A stretch of 64,000 nucleotides of DNA from Commensalibacter nepenthis (GTDB taxonomy: Bacteria; Pseudomonadota; Alphaproteobacteria; Acetobacterales; Acetobacteraceae): NCBI RefSeq assembly GCF_029953305.1, contig NZ_JASBAN010000001.1:1729001-1793000 (forward strand), given 5' to 3'. The notes beneath the pieces are model-generated. The model searched no databases and was not told the origin of the DNA. It saw nothing but the letters and a program-made list of their open reading frames with translations. Numbering within the stretch: position 1 is the stretch's first letter; every line of letters begins with the position of its first letter. Shown piece by piece: positions 8,119 to 16,747 of this stretch. A program made the translations under genes and the position numbers.

Positions 8119-9174
8119 TTAACCTATTAAATCTTGTTCCTCAGTTAATCTTTCATAAGCGTCGCATCCATCTTGTGATCCATTTGAACAAGCCTGTTGA
8201 TAATATTCCTTAGCCTTTTCTATATCTTTTGGCACAGCCTCACCATTTTCATACATGACCCCAATACAATATTGTGCTTTTGCGTGATCTTGATGTGCAG
8301 CATCCATAAAATACTCCATTGCTTTTGTAGAGTTCTGTGGAACCCCTTCGCCGTGTTCGTACATCAAAGCAAGATTATATTGCGCTCCTTCATCCTCTTG
8401 ATCTGCGGCCTTGAGGTACCATTCTATTGCTTTTTTATAATTCTGACGAACCCCTAAACCTTGGCCATACATCGTTCCAAGATTGTATTGAGAATTAACT
8501 TCTCCTTGATCCGCAGCCTTCTGAAACCATTCGAATGCATCTTTATAACTTTGCTTTACCCCTAGTCCCGCATAATAGGCAGATCCAACTCTATACTGGG
8601 CAAAATCATATCCTTGATCGGCGGCTTGCTGATACCATTCAAAGGCTTTTTTATAATCGTGAGGAATATCTTCATCACAATTATAGAGTTCACCCAGTTC
8701 GAATTGTGCCCTTGCATGTCCTTGCTCCGCAGCTTTGCGATACCATTCAATCGCTGTATCTATATTTTTAGGAACACTACAAGCACCGATACTGTATATC
8801 TCGCCAAGATGAAATTGTGCTTCGACATATCCTTGATCCCCCGACCTAAGACAATAAAATATTGCCGTCAAATAATCTTTTGGAATACCATGAGCATATT
8901 CATACATAAGTGCTAAATGAAATTGAGCCTCTGCATCCTCTTGATCGGCTGCTTTTTGAAATAATTCACGAGCCTTATCGTAATCTGGTGGAACGGAAAT
9001 ACCATTATCATAAAATTGCCCTAAAATTCTTTGAGCCACAACATCACCTTGATCGGCTTTTTGTTCTAGTTCTGAGAGTTCTCGTTCACTCAGAGGAGAA
9101 TGGGTTTTGGTAGATTGTGATGGTTTGCTTTTATTATTTTTCAAAGTTGAAAATAATTTCTTTAAAAAAATCAT
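8119..9174 (-). CDS. Sel1-repeat (TPR-like) protein
   Basis: 351 residues. After a basic N-terminus (FLKKLFSTLKNNKSK) there are about eight tandem Sel1-like repeats of roughly 36 residues, each with the pattern AxxxLGxxYxxGxGVxxxxxKAxxWYxKAADQG. No convincing signal peptide is present, though the hydrophobic N-terminal ten residues could be a weak anchor. Such repeats form protein-binding solenoids; bacterial examples work in envelope maintenance, exopolysaccharide control or host interaction. The gene stands alone, with 264 bases to rpsI and 228 bases to argC. The partner is unknown. The repeats are similar enough for copy number to change by recombination. Confidence 0.88.
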   Translation of the reverse strand: MIFLKKLFSTLKNNKSKPSQSTKTHSPLSERELSELEQKADQGDVVAQRILGQFYDNGISVPPDYDKARELFQKAADQEDAEAQFHLALMYEYAHGIPKDYLTAIFYCLRSGDQGYVEAQFHLGEIYSIGACSVPKNIDTAIEWYRKAAEQGHARAQFELGELYNCDEDIPHDYKKAFEWYQQAADQGYDFAQYRVGSAYYAGLGVKQSYKDAFEWFQKAADQGEVNSQYNLGTMYGQGLGVRQNYKKAIEWYLKAADQEDEGAQYNLALMYEHGEGVPQNSTKAMEYFMDAAHQDHAKAQYCIGVMYENGEAVPKDIEKAKEYYQQACSNGSQDGCDAYERLTEEQDLIG

Positions 9175-9402
9175 AAATAACCTGCTTCCAACAAACTGAA
9201 TATTCTGTGGAAAATTACTGCTTTATCATAGAGTAATATTAAAATTTTTGGAAATAAAATGATTGTTCTTTATAGATTATTATTTATTTAATCATATAGA
9301 GGATCAAAATAGACCTGATAAATGGGATAGATAGTATTGATAATAGAAGCCATTCTATCATATAGTTTAATTGATTGAGTTATTTAAAGTTAAAGGTGCA
9401 TA

Positions 9403-10320
9403 ATGTCTCAAATGCCAAAGATTTTCATCGATGGTGAATATGGAACAACGGGTCTGGGGATACGTCAACGGTTGGAAACATTGCCTGTGCAAGTCTGTTC
9501 TATTCCTGTCGAACAACGCCATGATATGAAAGTGCGCTTGGACATGATGGCGCAAGTGGATTTGGTGGTTTTATGTTTGCCCGATGATGCGTCACGGGAA
9601 TCTGTGGCGGCGATTCAATCTTTGTCAGGGCATCGACCCAAGATTTTAGATGCGAGTACGGCGTTTAGAACCCATCCAGATTGGGTGTATGGATTTGCAG
9701 AGTTACAGTATGGACATGATGAAAAAATAAAAGCAGCCCCCTTGGTGGCTAATCCTGGATGTTATTCCAGTGGTGCGATTGCGTTATTGCACCCTTTGGT
9801 AGAGGCAGGGATTATTGCCAAGGATTATCCATTAACAATTAATGCGGTCAGTGGTTATAGTGGAGGGGGTAAGCAAATGATTGCCTCTTATGAAGTGGAA
9901 AAAAATGCACCACCTTTTATGCTCTATGGACTGAATTTACAGCATAAACATTTGCCAGAGATTGTGCATTATGCAGGACTAAGCCGTGAGCCAATATTTG
10001 TGCCTTCTGTGGGGAATTTTGCTCAAGGGATGATTGTGTCCATTCCGTTGCATATGGATACCTTGTCCAATGATGTTGACGTGAGTGACATTACGCTTTG
10101 TTTAAAACATCACTATGAAACGTCCAAATTTGTTCGTTTTATGAAGGATAAACCTGCGAAACTAGCAGGGGATATGTTGGCATATACCGATCAAATGGAA
10201 TTGCACGTTCATACGAACGATCGCAAAGATATGGTGGTATTAACAGCAATTTTTGATAATCTTGGTAAAGGTGCTTCTGGTGCAGCCATTCAGAATATCC
10301 GATTGATGTTGGGTGTGTAG
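9403..10320 (+). CDS. argC: N-acetyl-gamma-glutamyl-phosphate reductase (short type)
   Basis: 305 residues, matching the shorter ArgC class rather than the 340-residue class. The N-terminal motif FIDGEYGTTGLGIRQRL is the family's variant NADP-binding loop. The catalytic cysteine lies in VANPGCYSSGAIALLHPL at about residue 117, and the substrate-binding NAVSGYSGGGKQMI follows. It reduces N-acetylglutamyl phosphate to the semialdehyde in arginine synthesis. A good AAGGTG ribosome site lies 6-10 bases before the ATG. It is not in an arg operon here, which is usual in this group. Confidence 0.95.
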   Translation: MSQMPKIFIDGEYGTTGLGIRQRLETLPVQVCSIPVEQRHDMKVRLDMMAQVDLVVLCLPDDASRESVAAIQSLSGHRPKILDASTAFRTHPDWVYGFAELQYGHDEKIKAAPLVANPGCYSSGAIALLHPLVEAGIIAKDYPLTINAVSGYSGGGKQMIASYEVEKNAPPFMLYGLNLQHKHLPEIVHYAGLSREPIFVPSVGNFAQGMIVSIPLHMDTLSNDVDVSDITLCLKHHYETSKFVRFMKDKPAKLAGDMLAYTDQMELHVHTNDRKDMVVLTAIFDNLGKGASGAAIQNIRLMLGV

Positions 10321-10437
10321 AGGGTCGATATTAAATGCTTATTGCGGAATGTAATAGCATTCTACGATTTGTCTTTATTATTTAAGAATGGAATTTAGTT
10401 TTTTATTTGCTCAATTATAGTTTTTTCTTCTGATAAC

Positions 10438-10506
10438 TTTAGGAATTGTTCGCGTTGTTTACAGTGGTATGGAATATTACTGTAAACAACGCGAACAATT
10501 CCTACA
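10438..10506. mobile_element. 69-bp palindromic IS481-derived mini-element (MITE-like)
   Basis: The outer 25 bases on each side (10441-10465 and 10479-10503) are perfect inverted repeats around a 13-base centre. The left 43 bases match the 5' end of the IS481-type copies at 15861 and 24143 (AGGAATTGxTCGCGTTGTTTACAGT, then GGTATGGAATATTACTGTAA). The right part matches the 3' terminal repeat. The junction lies at CTGTAA, present both in the left subterminal region and at the inner edge of the right repeat, so the element looks like an IS deleted between two CTGTAA strings. It may also act as a hairpin downstream of argC. Confidence 0.8.
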
Positions 10507-10591
10507 CTTAACGTAATGTGTGTGAAGCCGTTTACATTATGTGTGGGAAATACTAAGATTTTTCCTCAATTTTTGAAAATAGGAAAAGGAA

Positions 10592-11350
10592 ATGTCTCCT
10601 CCATCTTCTGTTGCGCATCAGAAATTAAAACATCATGTTCACCATGAATGTTTGCGTGCTTTTAAAACCGCTATTCCTTTAATCATTAGTTTTATTCCGT
10701 TTGGAATGATGTTGGGTGCCCAAGCGAAAATTAAAGATATGAGTTGGCTAGAATTGGTTTTGATGTGTGGTATCAATTTTGCGGGTGGGTCTGAATTTGT
10801 GGCGATTGGATTATGGCAACAAACGCCACCCTTGTTGTTAATCGTCTGTATGACGTTGTTGGTAAATTGTCGTCATATATTAATGGGGGTCACAATGATC
10901 CCAATATGTCGCAGGCAGCCCGTGCGCAAGATGCTGCTTTCTTTCTTTTTATTATGTGATGAAACATGGGCGCTATCGTTACAAGACAGCTACCGCAGGA
11001 TGGAAGAGGGCTATCGTGAACCTTTCAGCTATCCTCATTACATCACGATCGCGGTTTCCTTTTATATTACATGGATCATTACAGCACTTTTAGGAATCAT
11101 TATTGGACCCATGTTGGGGGATTTGACGCAATATGGATTTGATATGGCGTTTCCAGCTGTGTTTATTGTGTTACTAAGAGGGATGTGGAATGGATGGCGC
11201 CGAGGCATTCCTTGGATTGGCAGTTTGTTTGTGGCTTGTGCTGTTCATCTTTTAATTCCTGGGCAATGGTATGTGATAGCAGGTGCAATAACGGGATTAT
11301 TAATCGTATTATGCTTACCCCCAAGCTTTTTCGAGGTCGATCATGCATGA
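10592..11350 (+). CDS. azlC: AzlC-type branched-chain amino acid exporter subunit
   Basis: 252 residues with several hydrophobic helices. The AzlC signature is clear: AFKTAIPLIISFIPFGMMLGA near the N-terminus, then FAGGSEFVAIGLW and LLVNCRHILMG, the conserved asparagine/arginine loop of the family. Together with AzlD it forms an inner-membrane permease that exports branched-chain amino acids and their analogues such as azaleucine. A GGAAAAGGAA ribosome site precedes the ATG. The 3' end overlaps azlD by 8 bases, so the pair is co-translated. Confidence 0.92.
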   Translation: MSPPSSVAHQKLKHHVHHECLRAFKTAIPLIISFIPFGMMLGAQAKIKDMSWLELVLMCGINFAGGSEFVAIGLWQQTPPLLLIVCMTLLVNCRHILMGVTMIPICRRQPVRKMLLSFFLLCDETWALSLQDSYRRMEEGYREPFSYPHYITIAVSFYITWIITALLGIIIGPMLGDLTQYGFDMAFPAVFIVLLRGMWNGWRRGIPWIGSLFVACAVHLLIPGQWYVIAGAITGLLIVLCLPPSFFEVDHA

Positions 11351-11663
11351 TAGTTTGATTAATCATCATGCATTTTTGACGATCTTATGTATGGGGCTGG
11401 TGACTTATTTAACGCGGATCAGTGGTTATCTTTTGTTAAGAAACAAAAATTACCCTCGATTAATAAGGGTCTTAGAAATATTGCCAGGATGTGTGATGAT
11501 TTCTTTGGTTGCGCCTATCTTTGTGACAGGCAAATTGTCTGATTTCATCGCAGCGATTTTAACCATTTTAACAGCAATGCGTTTTTCGTTTTTAGTTACA
11601 TTAATTGTGGGGATTGGATCAGCAGGGATATTACGACATTTTTTACCAATGGTTTTACATTAG
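11343..11663 (+). CDS. azlD: AzlD-type branched-chain amino acid exporter subunit
   Basis: 106 residues, four hydrophobic segments. It begins MHDSLINHHAFLTILCMGLVTYLTR; the pattern GLVTYLTRISGYLLL is conserved in AzlD proteins, and ILEILPGCVMISLVAP fits the second half. It is the small partner of AzlC. The start overlaps the end of azlC by 8 bases, and an intrinsic terminator follows the stop, closing a two-gene operon. Confidence 0.9.
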   Translation: MHDSLINHHAFLTILCMGLVTYLTRISGYLLLRNKNYPRLIRVLEILPGCVMISLVAPIFVTGKLSDFIAAILTILTAMRFSFLVTLIVGIGSAGILRHFLPMVLH

Positions 11664-11670
11664 GTATATT

Positions 11671-11708
11671 AAAAGAGATTTATATTGAGATATAAATCTC
11701 TTTTAATA
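11671..11708 (+). terminator. Terminator after azlCD
   Basis: AAAAGAGATTTATA (11671-11684) and its exact complement TATAAATCTCTTTT (11691-11704) form a 14-bp stem with a six-base loop, with T residues on the plus-strand 3' side and A residues on the other. It can serve azlCD and, read in reverse, the convergent rpoH. Confidence 0.85.
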
Positions 11709-11764
11709 AAAGGAACATTTAATTTCAGTATTCTATGTAATTATTTAACGTCAGTATTTTTAAT

Positions 11765-12667
11765 TCATGCAATGGCATGGTTACCAAAATGATTATTTTG
11801 TGAAGTGATGACATTGCCTTGTATCAACTCTTGTAGTTTTTCGAATGCTCTTACTTCAATTTGTCGAATACGCTCTCTTGATATATTGTACACTTGAGAA
11901 AGCTCTTCAAGGGTAGCAGGCTTTTCTTTTAATCTCCTTTCTACTAAGATTTCTCGTTCTCTTGGCTTTAGAGACTTCATCGCTTCTTGCAACATATTTT
12001 TGCGGTTTGATAGTTCTTCTTGTTCAGCATAGCTTTCCTCTTGGTTGCTGCTTTCATCAATCAACATGCTTTGCCATTCGTCATAGTCATTATCATTCCC
12101 AATAGGTGAGTTCAAACTATGATCGTGTGTGCTAAGGCGTTGGTTCATGTTTTGCACTTCTGTTTTAGGCACGCCTAGAGATTTAGAAATCATTTCGAGT
12201 TGTTCAGGATTTAAGTCATTTTCACCCAAGGCTTTGATTTGGCTTTTCAAACGGCGTAGGTTAAAGAATAATTTCTTTTGCACTGCTGTTGTACCGATTT
12301 TAACCAAAGACCAACTATGTAAGATATATTCTTGAATAGCCGCTTTGATCCACCAAATAGCGTAGGTTGTGAAACGAAATCCTTTTTCAGGGTCAAAGCG
12401 TTGAGTTGCTTGTAACATCCCGATATTGCCCTCGCTAATCAATTCGTTCAAAGGCAGACCGTAACCTTTATATCCAGATGCAATTTTAACAACCAATCTT
12501 AAGTGGGCAGTAACCAAGCGATGTGCAGCTTCAATATCCCCCTCATCTTTCCATTTTTTTGCATATTCATATTCCTGCTCTGGTGTTAAAAGTGGAAATT
12601 TGCGTGTATATTGCATATATTGAGCAAGGTTCGTATCCGGAGATACTTTTAACATTGTAGACACCAT
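11765..12667 (-). CDS. rpoH: Heat-shock sigma factor RpoH (sigma-32)
   Basis: 300 residues. Region 2 shows LVTAHLRLVVKIASGYKGYG and the core-binding/-10 stretch FRFTTYAIWWIKAAIQEYI. The RpoH box QKKLFFNLRRLK directly follows, separating this protein from RpoD-type factors. Region 4 ends with ATLEELSQVYNISRERIRQIEVRAFEKL. It directs transcription of chaperone and protease genes. Alphaproteobacteria often carry two RpoH paralogues; only one is in this window. It sits next to rluD, as in many relatives, but is separated from it by a 448-base gap, so it has its own promoter. Confidence 0.96.
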   Translation of the reverse strand: MVSTMLKVSPDTNLAQYMQYTRKFPLLTPEQEYEYAKKWKDEGDIEAAHRLVTAHLRLVVKIASGYKGYGLPLNELISEGNIGMLQATQRFDPEKGFRFTTYAIWWIKAAIQEYILHSWSLVKIGTTAVQKKLFFNLRRLKSQIKALGENDLNPEQLEMISKSLGVPKTEVQNMNQRLSTHDHSLNSPIGNDNDYDEWQSMLIDESSNQEESYAEQEELSNRKNMLQEAMKSLKPREREILVERRLKEKPATLEELSQVYNISRERIRQIEVRAFEKLQELIQGNVITSQNNHFGNHAIA

Positions 12668-13115
12668 AAGCTTAAGCTCCTTTATGATATTAACTTTGCT
12701 GTTGCAAAATCGTTTGATAGGTCTTTTTAATTATTCGTGTACGACTTTATTTGGTCGCTTTTATTTTTGATTGAGTAATTATCACTCAATGATTATTTTC
12801 TATCAGACCAAATTAGTCCTGTCAAAAGAAATACGTCTTTTTTTTTTCTTTTTCATCGAAAAAATCGATTTTAGATCGCAATAATATTCATCGTTAATAA
12901 ATTATATTGCACAGACTTGTATTGGAAATTGGTATATGGCACATAATAAAGACTTTGTTAATAAAAAATTAACGAAAAAAATTATAAATTTTTAACAATT
13001 TGTAACGTTTTGATAGTGGTAAAATGATTCGTTGCGCAGCGAATCGAAGTTTCTTTAGAATTTATTTTGATTGTTTTTATTTGTCATCATTATGAATTTT
13101 TTCAATTACACGATT
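12668..13115. other. Intergenic region between rluD and rpoH
   Basis: 448 bases with no gene. It is strongly AT-rich near 12930-13000. Two inverted repeats are visible. TTGAGT-7-ACTCAA at 12771-12789 lies about 100 bases upstream of the rpoH start and is a possible operator. GATTCGTTGCGCAGCGAATC at 13026-13045 is a short hairpin downstream of rluD that could act as its terminator. The rpoH promoter must lie here; no confident -10/-35 pair was picked. Confidence 0.5.
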
Positions 13116-14105
13116 TTATGAATTGACATATATTTTGTACATCAATTCTTGCATATCTGGGGGCAGGTCACTTTCAAATTGCAAATATTGCCCAGTGATT
13201 GGGTGGGTGAATCCTAAATAGGTTGCATGCAGTGCTTGGCGTGGAAAGTCCAAGGCGCTATTCTTTTGTTCTTGTGGAATATGTTTAGAGATTGCAGGGA
13301 CGCGCTTTAAATAAACAGGATCACCAATCAAGGGATGTCCTTCTTTTGACAGATGAACGCGAATTTGATGCGTGCGTCCTGTATCCAGTTTACATTGGAT
13401 TAAACTGATGGCAGGATTAACGATTTTTAGAGTCTTGTAATGGGTTCTGGCAAATTTTCCACCGCGTTTGACAACAGCCATTCTTTTGCGATCATAGGGA
13501 TCGCGACCTATATTGCCCTCGATGCTGCCATTGGCAGGATTTAACACGCCCCAACATAACGCAAGATATAAACGATCAATATTTCGGTTGGCGAAATCTT
13601 CCGATAGTTTCGTTAATGCCTGCTCGGTTTTCGCAACAACAATGATGCCTGATGTATCTTTATCCAAGCGATGCACAATCCCTGGACGTTTTTCTCCACC
13701 GATACCCGTCAGTTGGTTACCACAATGGGCAAGTAATGCATTAACCAATGTGCCATCTTCATTCCCTGGTGCTGGGTGGACAACTAATCCTGCGGGTTTG
13801 TTAATGACAATTAAATCATGGTCTTCGTATAAAATATCAAGTGCAATATATTGAGCTTCGACAATATAAGGCTTGGCGGCTGGAATAGATAATTCGATAT
13901 GATCCCCTTCTTTGACAGAAGTTGATGGGTCGCGAACGATTAAATGATTGCGTTGACACAATCCTTGCTCTATTAGCGATTTAATACGAGATCTGGAATA
14001 GTCATCGCATGTTTGGGCAAGGAAACGATCAAGACGGATATTATTGTTTTCTTTTGCAACGAGGGCTACAATAGAAGACTCAATCGTAGTATTTATATCA
14101 GACAT
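13116..14105 (-). CDS. rluD: RluA-family 23S rRNA pseudouridine synthase (RluD type)
   Basis: From the ATG at 14105 the protein has 329 residues. An S4-like RNA-binding domain comes first (IRLDRFLAQTCDDYSRSRIKSLIEQG), then the RluA catalytic domain with GIVHRLDKDTSGIIVVAKT, whose Asp in HRLDKDTSG is the catalytic residue. The C-terminal LDTGRTHQIRVHLS is also typical. The frame stays open for 48 codons upstream to 14249, but that extension lies on top of the divergent small membrane gene and lacks family similarity, so the internal start is preferred. The enzyme modifies helix 69 uridines of 23S rRNA; RluC or another RluA type cannot be fully excluded. Confidence 0.9.
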   Translation of the reverse strand: MSDINTTIESSIVALVAKENNNIRLDRFLAQTCDDYSRSRIKSLIEQGLCQRNHLIVRDPSTSVKEGDHIELSIPAAKPYIVEAQYIALDILYEDHDLIVINKPAGLVVHPAPGNEDGTLVNALLAHCGNQLTGIGGEKRPGIVHRLDKDTSGIIVVAKTEQALTKLSEDFANRNIDRLYLALCWGVLNPANGSIEGNIGRDPYDRKRMAVVKRGGKFARTHYKTLKIVNPAISLIQCKLDTGRTHQIRVHLSKEGHPLIGDPVYLKRVPAISKHIPQEQKNSALDFPRQALHATYLGFTHPITGQYLQFESDLPPDMQELMYKIYVNS

Positions 14106-14127
14106 AGAGAAAGTTCCAAAAAAAGAG

Positions 14128-14511
14128 ATGAATATGCCGCCAGAACAAACAACAGAGCCTTTAACACCAAAAAATAAAGGAATGTTAGCATTAGTTATTT
14201 TCCTAGGGGTGTTGATTATTATTGCGACGACAGTTCTGATTTTTGTCATTGTCAGTCGTATTCTTCATAAAAATGATCACCCAGATGTCGCCAATGTCAC
14301 AAGCTCTGCACCCTCTATTACCCGTCCAGTCAGTGTTTTACAAGAGCCTAATGGCACCCATATTACCCAAGTGTTCCGCCAATCGGATCAAACCATGGTT
14401 ATTTCGCTCAGCGGTGGTGGGTTGCCTGATCGTGTGATTCTTTGGGATGTTGCCAATCAACAAAAATTATCTGAAGTGAAGTTATCTGAAATCCCATCTT
14501 CTGGGCAATAA
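14128..14511 (+). CDS. Small single-pass membrane protein (DUF6476-like)
   Basis: 127 residues from the ATG at 14128, chosen because the open frame upstream of it runs into rluD and an AGAG precedes this ATG. A short polar N-terminus leads to one strong membrane helix (MLALVIFLGVLIIIATTVLIFVIV, quoted in part, residues 19-42), then a periplasmic-type domain ending GGGLPDRVILWDVANQQKLSEVKL. It is divergent from rluD with 22 bases between starts. A small membrane protein next to rluD and rpoH occurs in other alphaproteobacteria and has been grouped as DUF6476; that name is from memory and unverified. Function unknown. Confidence 0.6.
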   Translation: MNMPPEQTTEPLTPKNKGMLALVIFLGVLIIIATTVLIFVIVSRILHKNDHPDVANVTSSAPSITRPVSVLQEPNGTHITQVFRQSDQTMVISLSGGGLPDRVILWDVANQQKLSEVKLSEIPSSGQ

Positions 14512-14589
14512 AGCTGATATTCAATAATAAAGAGCGTTTGAATTGATCTATTTTGTATAGTTATCGATTTTGTCACGCTCTTTCATAGA

Positions 14590-14730
14590 TTATATTTCAG
14601 CCAATGCACGGTGATATACCGCATCCAGTAATGTCATTGCTTGTTTTAAAGATTTAATTGTTGCTGGAAGATTGAGTGTTCCGTTTAGGTTAGTTTGACG
14701 ATAATTTTTTTCAAAGCGAGCTAAAGACAT
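14590..14730 (-). CDS. Possible 46-residue small ORF, unknown
   Basis: An ATG at 14730 opens 46 codons beginning MSLARFEKNYRQTNLNG and ending in an Ala/Leu-rich helix (TLLDAVYHRALAEI). A purine run (GGAAAAAAA) lies just upstream. It overlaps the last 20 bases of the broken nuclease gene in another frame, and an alternative ATG lies at 14751. It has normal-looking composition but no recognised family. It could be real or a leftover of the decayed locus. Confidence 0.3.
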   Translation of the reverse strand: MSLARFEKNYRQTNLNGTLNLPATIKSLKQAMTLLDAVYHRALAEI

Positions 14731-15433
14731 ATTTTTTTCCAGAACGACCATTCTTTTTTAATAAAATATTGTGCTGTTGGGCTTCGTCTAATACGATTTT
14801 TTGTAAAGCGATGTAAAAGCCTTGCCAACAATGTTGATCCCATTGATTTATTTTTTCTGTTAAGTATTTATTTATATTATGATCGATTTCGTTTAGCTTG
14901 TTATAAAAATCAACAAGAATATCGTTTTTTCTTTCAGAGGATGGCGAGGTAATATATTCTTTTAAAATTCTTAACATATTTTCTCTGGTATAAATTGTAT
15001 ATCCAGCAGCATTAACTTTGTTATAATTTCCTTGCTCATGCATTTTAAAATAGACTTTATGGATATGCTCTGTGTTATATTCTTTTTTAATTATTTCAGC
15101 ATATCTTTCTAATTGATTAGAATGCTCAGAACTGAAAATCTTATCTTCTATAATAATTATTTCTTGCTTGTTAATAATGACTAAAACATCGATGTTTTTC
15201 TATTGTCGCTTTACTTCAATTGTTTGAATATTTAAATGATGATCTTTTTTGATTAAAGAGTGAATAAATTGCAAGGCGCAATGATATAAATCGTGATTAA
15301 TTGATTTATATTGCGGGTCTGCCCAGCTTACTAACCAAGCAAGAAAAGCGTCTTGCGATAATTCAGATGTTGCCCAATGAAAAATATTAAGTGTATTGAT
15401 GTTTTGCATTTTATGACAACATTCAATTCGCAA
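14711..15433 (-). pseudogene. PD-(D/E)XK nuclease superfamily gene with in-frame amber stop
   Basis: Two minus-strand open frames (15433-15200 and 15043-14711) are in the same phase. Reading through the TAG at 15202-15200 joins them into one frame of about 240 codons. The N-terminal part has NIFHWATSELSQDAFLAWLV, typical of the start of PDDEXK_4-like proteins. Just past the stop come NIDVLVIINKQ and IIIIEDKIFSSEHSNQLERY, the E-x-K catalytic strand and following helix of the fold. The stop replaces one codon between VKRQ and KNIDV, where a Tyr or Gln codon is one change away. The C-terminus also looks short. The product is therefore probably not made, unless the amber codon is suppressed. Confidence 0.7.
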
Positions 15434-15613
15434 AAGATTATTTTCCTAAATCGTAATAAATTTAAACTTATTTTACAATCTATTTATCAAAGTTATAGAA
15501 ATATTGATTTTACAACGAATTAAAATCATCATAATACAGCAATTAAATATTTCATAAAAGATCATAATATATCATACTCTTTAAATCAAAATAATCTAAG
15601 AGTGATAACGAAT

Positions 15614-15798
15614 ATGGTTCATTCTTCTTTACCTTCATCTGAATTCTTACATGATTTAGCAGAGATTGCTGAAAAAATATTTTGCAAATTTATCTGAAGA
15701 CTCATGAATTTGAGATCGATACCAAAGTTAAAAAGGGTGTTCGCTTTGATCCTATGACGAATGTTGATCGGGATACAGAGTTAGAGTTATTATTGTAA
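15614..15798 (+). pseudogene. Frameshifted remnant of an unknown small gene
   Basis: From an ATG at 15614 the frame reads MVHSSLPSSEFLHDLAEIAEKIF and stops. A shift of one base continues it as YLKTHEFEIDTKVKKGVRF and ends DTELELLL at 15798. Total length is not a multiple of three, consistent with one indel. No family is recognised. It lies between the broken nuclease and the dead IS481 copy, in a stretch that is decaying as a whole. Confidence 0.35.
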
Positions 15799-15860
15799 TA
15801 ATTGCATAGAAAACCTCTTTTTTAGGTTCTTAGTAGAAATAATGATTATAATTGACAACT

Positions 15861-16732
15861 TTTAGGAATTGGTCGCGTTGTTTACAGTGATATGGAATAT
15901 TACTGTAATGACCATGCATAGAAAAACGAAGCTTACGCTGTATCATCGAGAGGAGATATGGCGATTATATCATCAAGAGAAAGTGATGATAACGGATCTG
16001 GCTAAGCGTTTTATGGTCAGCAGACCTACGATTTATGTTGTATTAAGGCGAGCTCGGTTGCAATTATTTGTGCCGATGTCCAGCACAAATGAGCGTTATA
16101 AAACGATCAAATATGGCATTAAACGCCTTGCTAAGATTGAAAAAACACTTGAGGACAAGCTCAGACGGCAAGCCAAAAATATAACAACTCTTATCCTGGG
16201 GAGATGGTGCATGTTGAGATTAAACGGCTTCCTTTGTTGAAAAATGAGACTAAACAGCAAACTCGGGAGTATCTTTTTGTAGGTATTGATGATTTTTCTC
16301 GAGAACTCTATGCAGGGATTTACAACGATAAATCTCAGTTTAGTGCAGCTCAGTTCCTACAAGACGATGTGCTGGTTCAATGCCCTTATACGATCGAATG
16401 TGTTTACTCTGACAATGGCAGAGAATACCAAGGAACGCTTGAACATCTGTTTGTTAAATCTTGTTATACCAATCGGATTAACCAGAAATTTACCAAGCCA
16501 GCTTGCCCTCAAACCAATGGCAAAGCAGAGCGCGTCATTCGCACACTCATGGAAATGTGGCATGAGCGTGAATTGTTCGTCAATGCTCAAGATCGAAAGT
16601 TAAAGTTGAAACGATTTATAAATTATTATAACATTGTTAAACCCCATAAAGGCATTCAAGGAAAAACACCCTATGAGGTCTTAAATGGTTATTTTAAACA
16701 AAATCTGTAAACAACCGCGATCAATTCTTACA
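15861..16732 (+). mobile_element. IS481-family insertion sequence, copy 1 (inactive)
   Basis: 872 bp bounded by inverted repeats. The left end is TTTAGGAATTGGTCGCGTTG, and the right end is the complement of TGTAAGAATTGATCGCGGTT. It is nearly identical to copy 2 (23272-24143) in opposite orientation. The right repeat has one extra C (CAACCGCG), and the transposase gene carries a one-base deletion, so the copy is probably immobile unless served in trans. No clear target duplication was recognised. Confidence 0.9.
15908..16710 (+). pseudogene. IS481-family transposase, frameshifted
   Basis: The N-terminal half (from MTMHRKTKLTLYHREEIW) has the helix-turn-helix of IS481 transposases. The C-terminal half has the DDE integrase core: VGIDDFSRELYAG, then CVYSDNGREYQG, then the Glu in NGKAERVIRTLMEMW. 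The two halves are in different frames because an A-run at 16174-16178 has five A residues where the intact copy has six (AAGCCAAAAA TAT region), giving a one-base deletion near codon 90. Another difference is VEIKR versus VDTKR. Without frameshifting no full transposase is made. Confidence 0.9.
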
Positions 16733-16747
16733 ATTAATAGTTAATAA

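Noticed and set aside
14106-14249. N-terminal extension of rluD by 48 codons
   Set aside because: It overlaps the divergent membrane protein gene and lies outside the RluA-family domains; the ATG at 14105 gives normal length.
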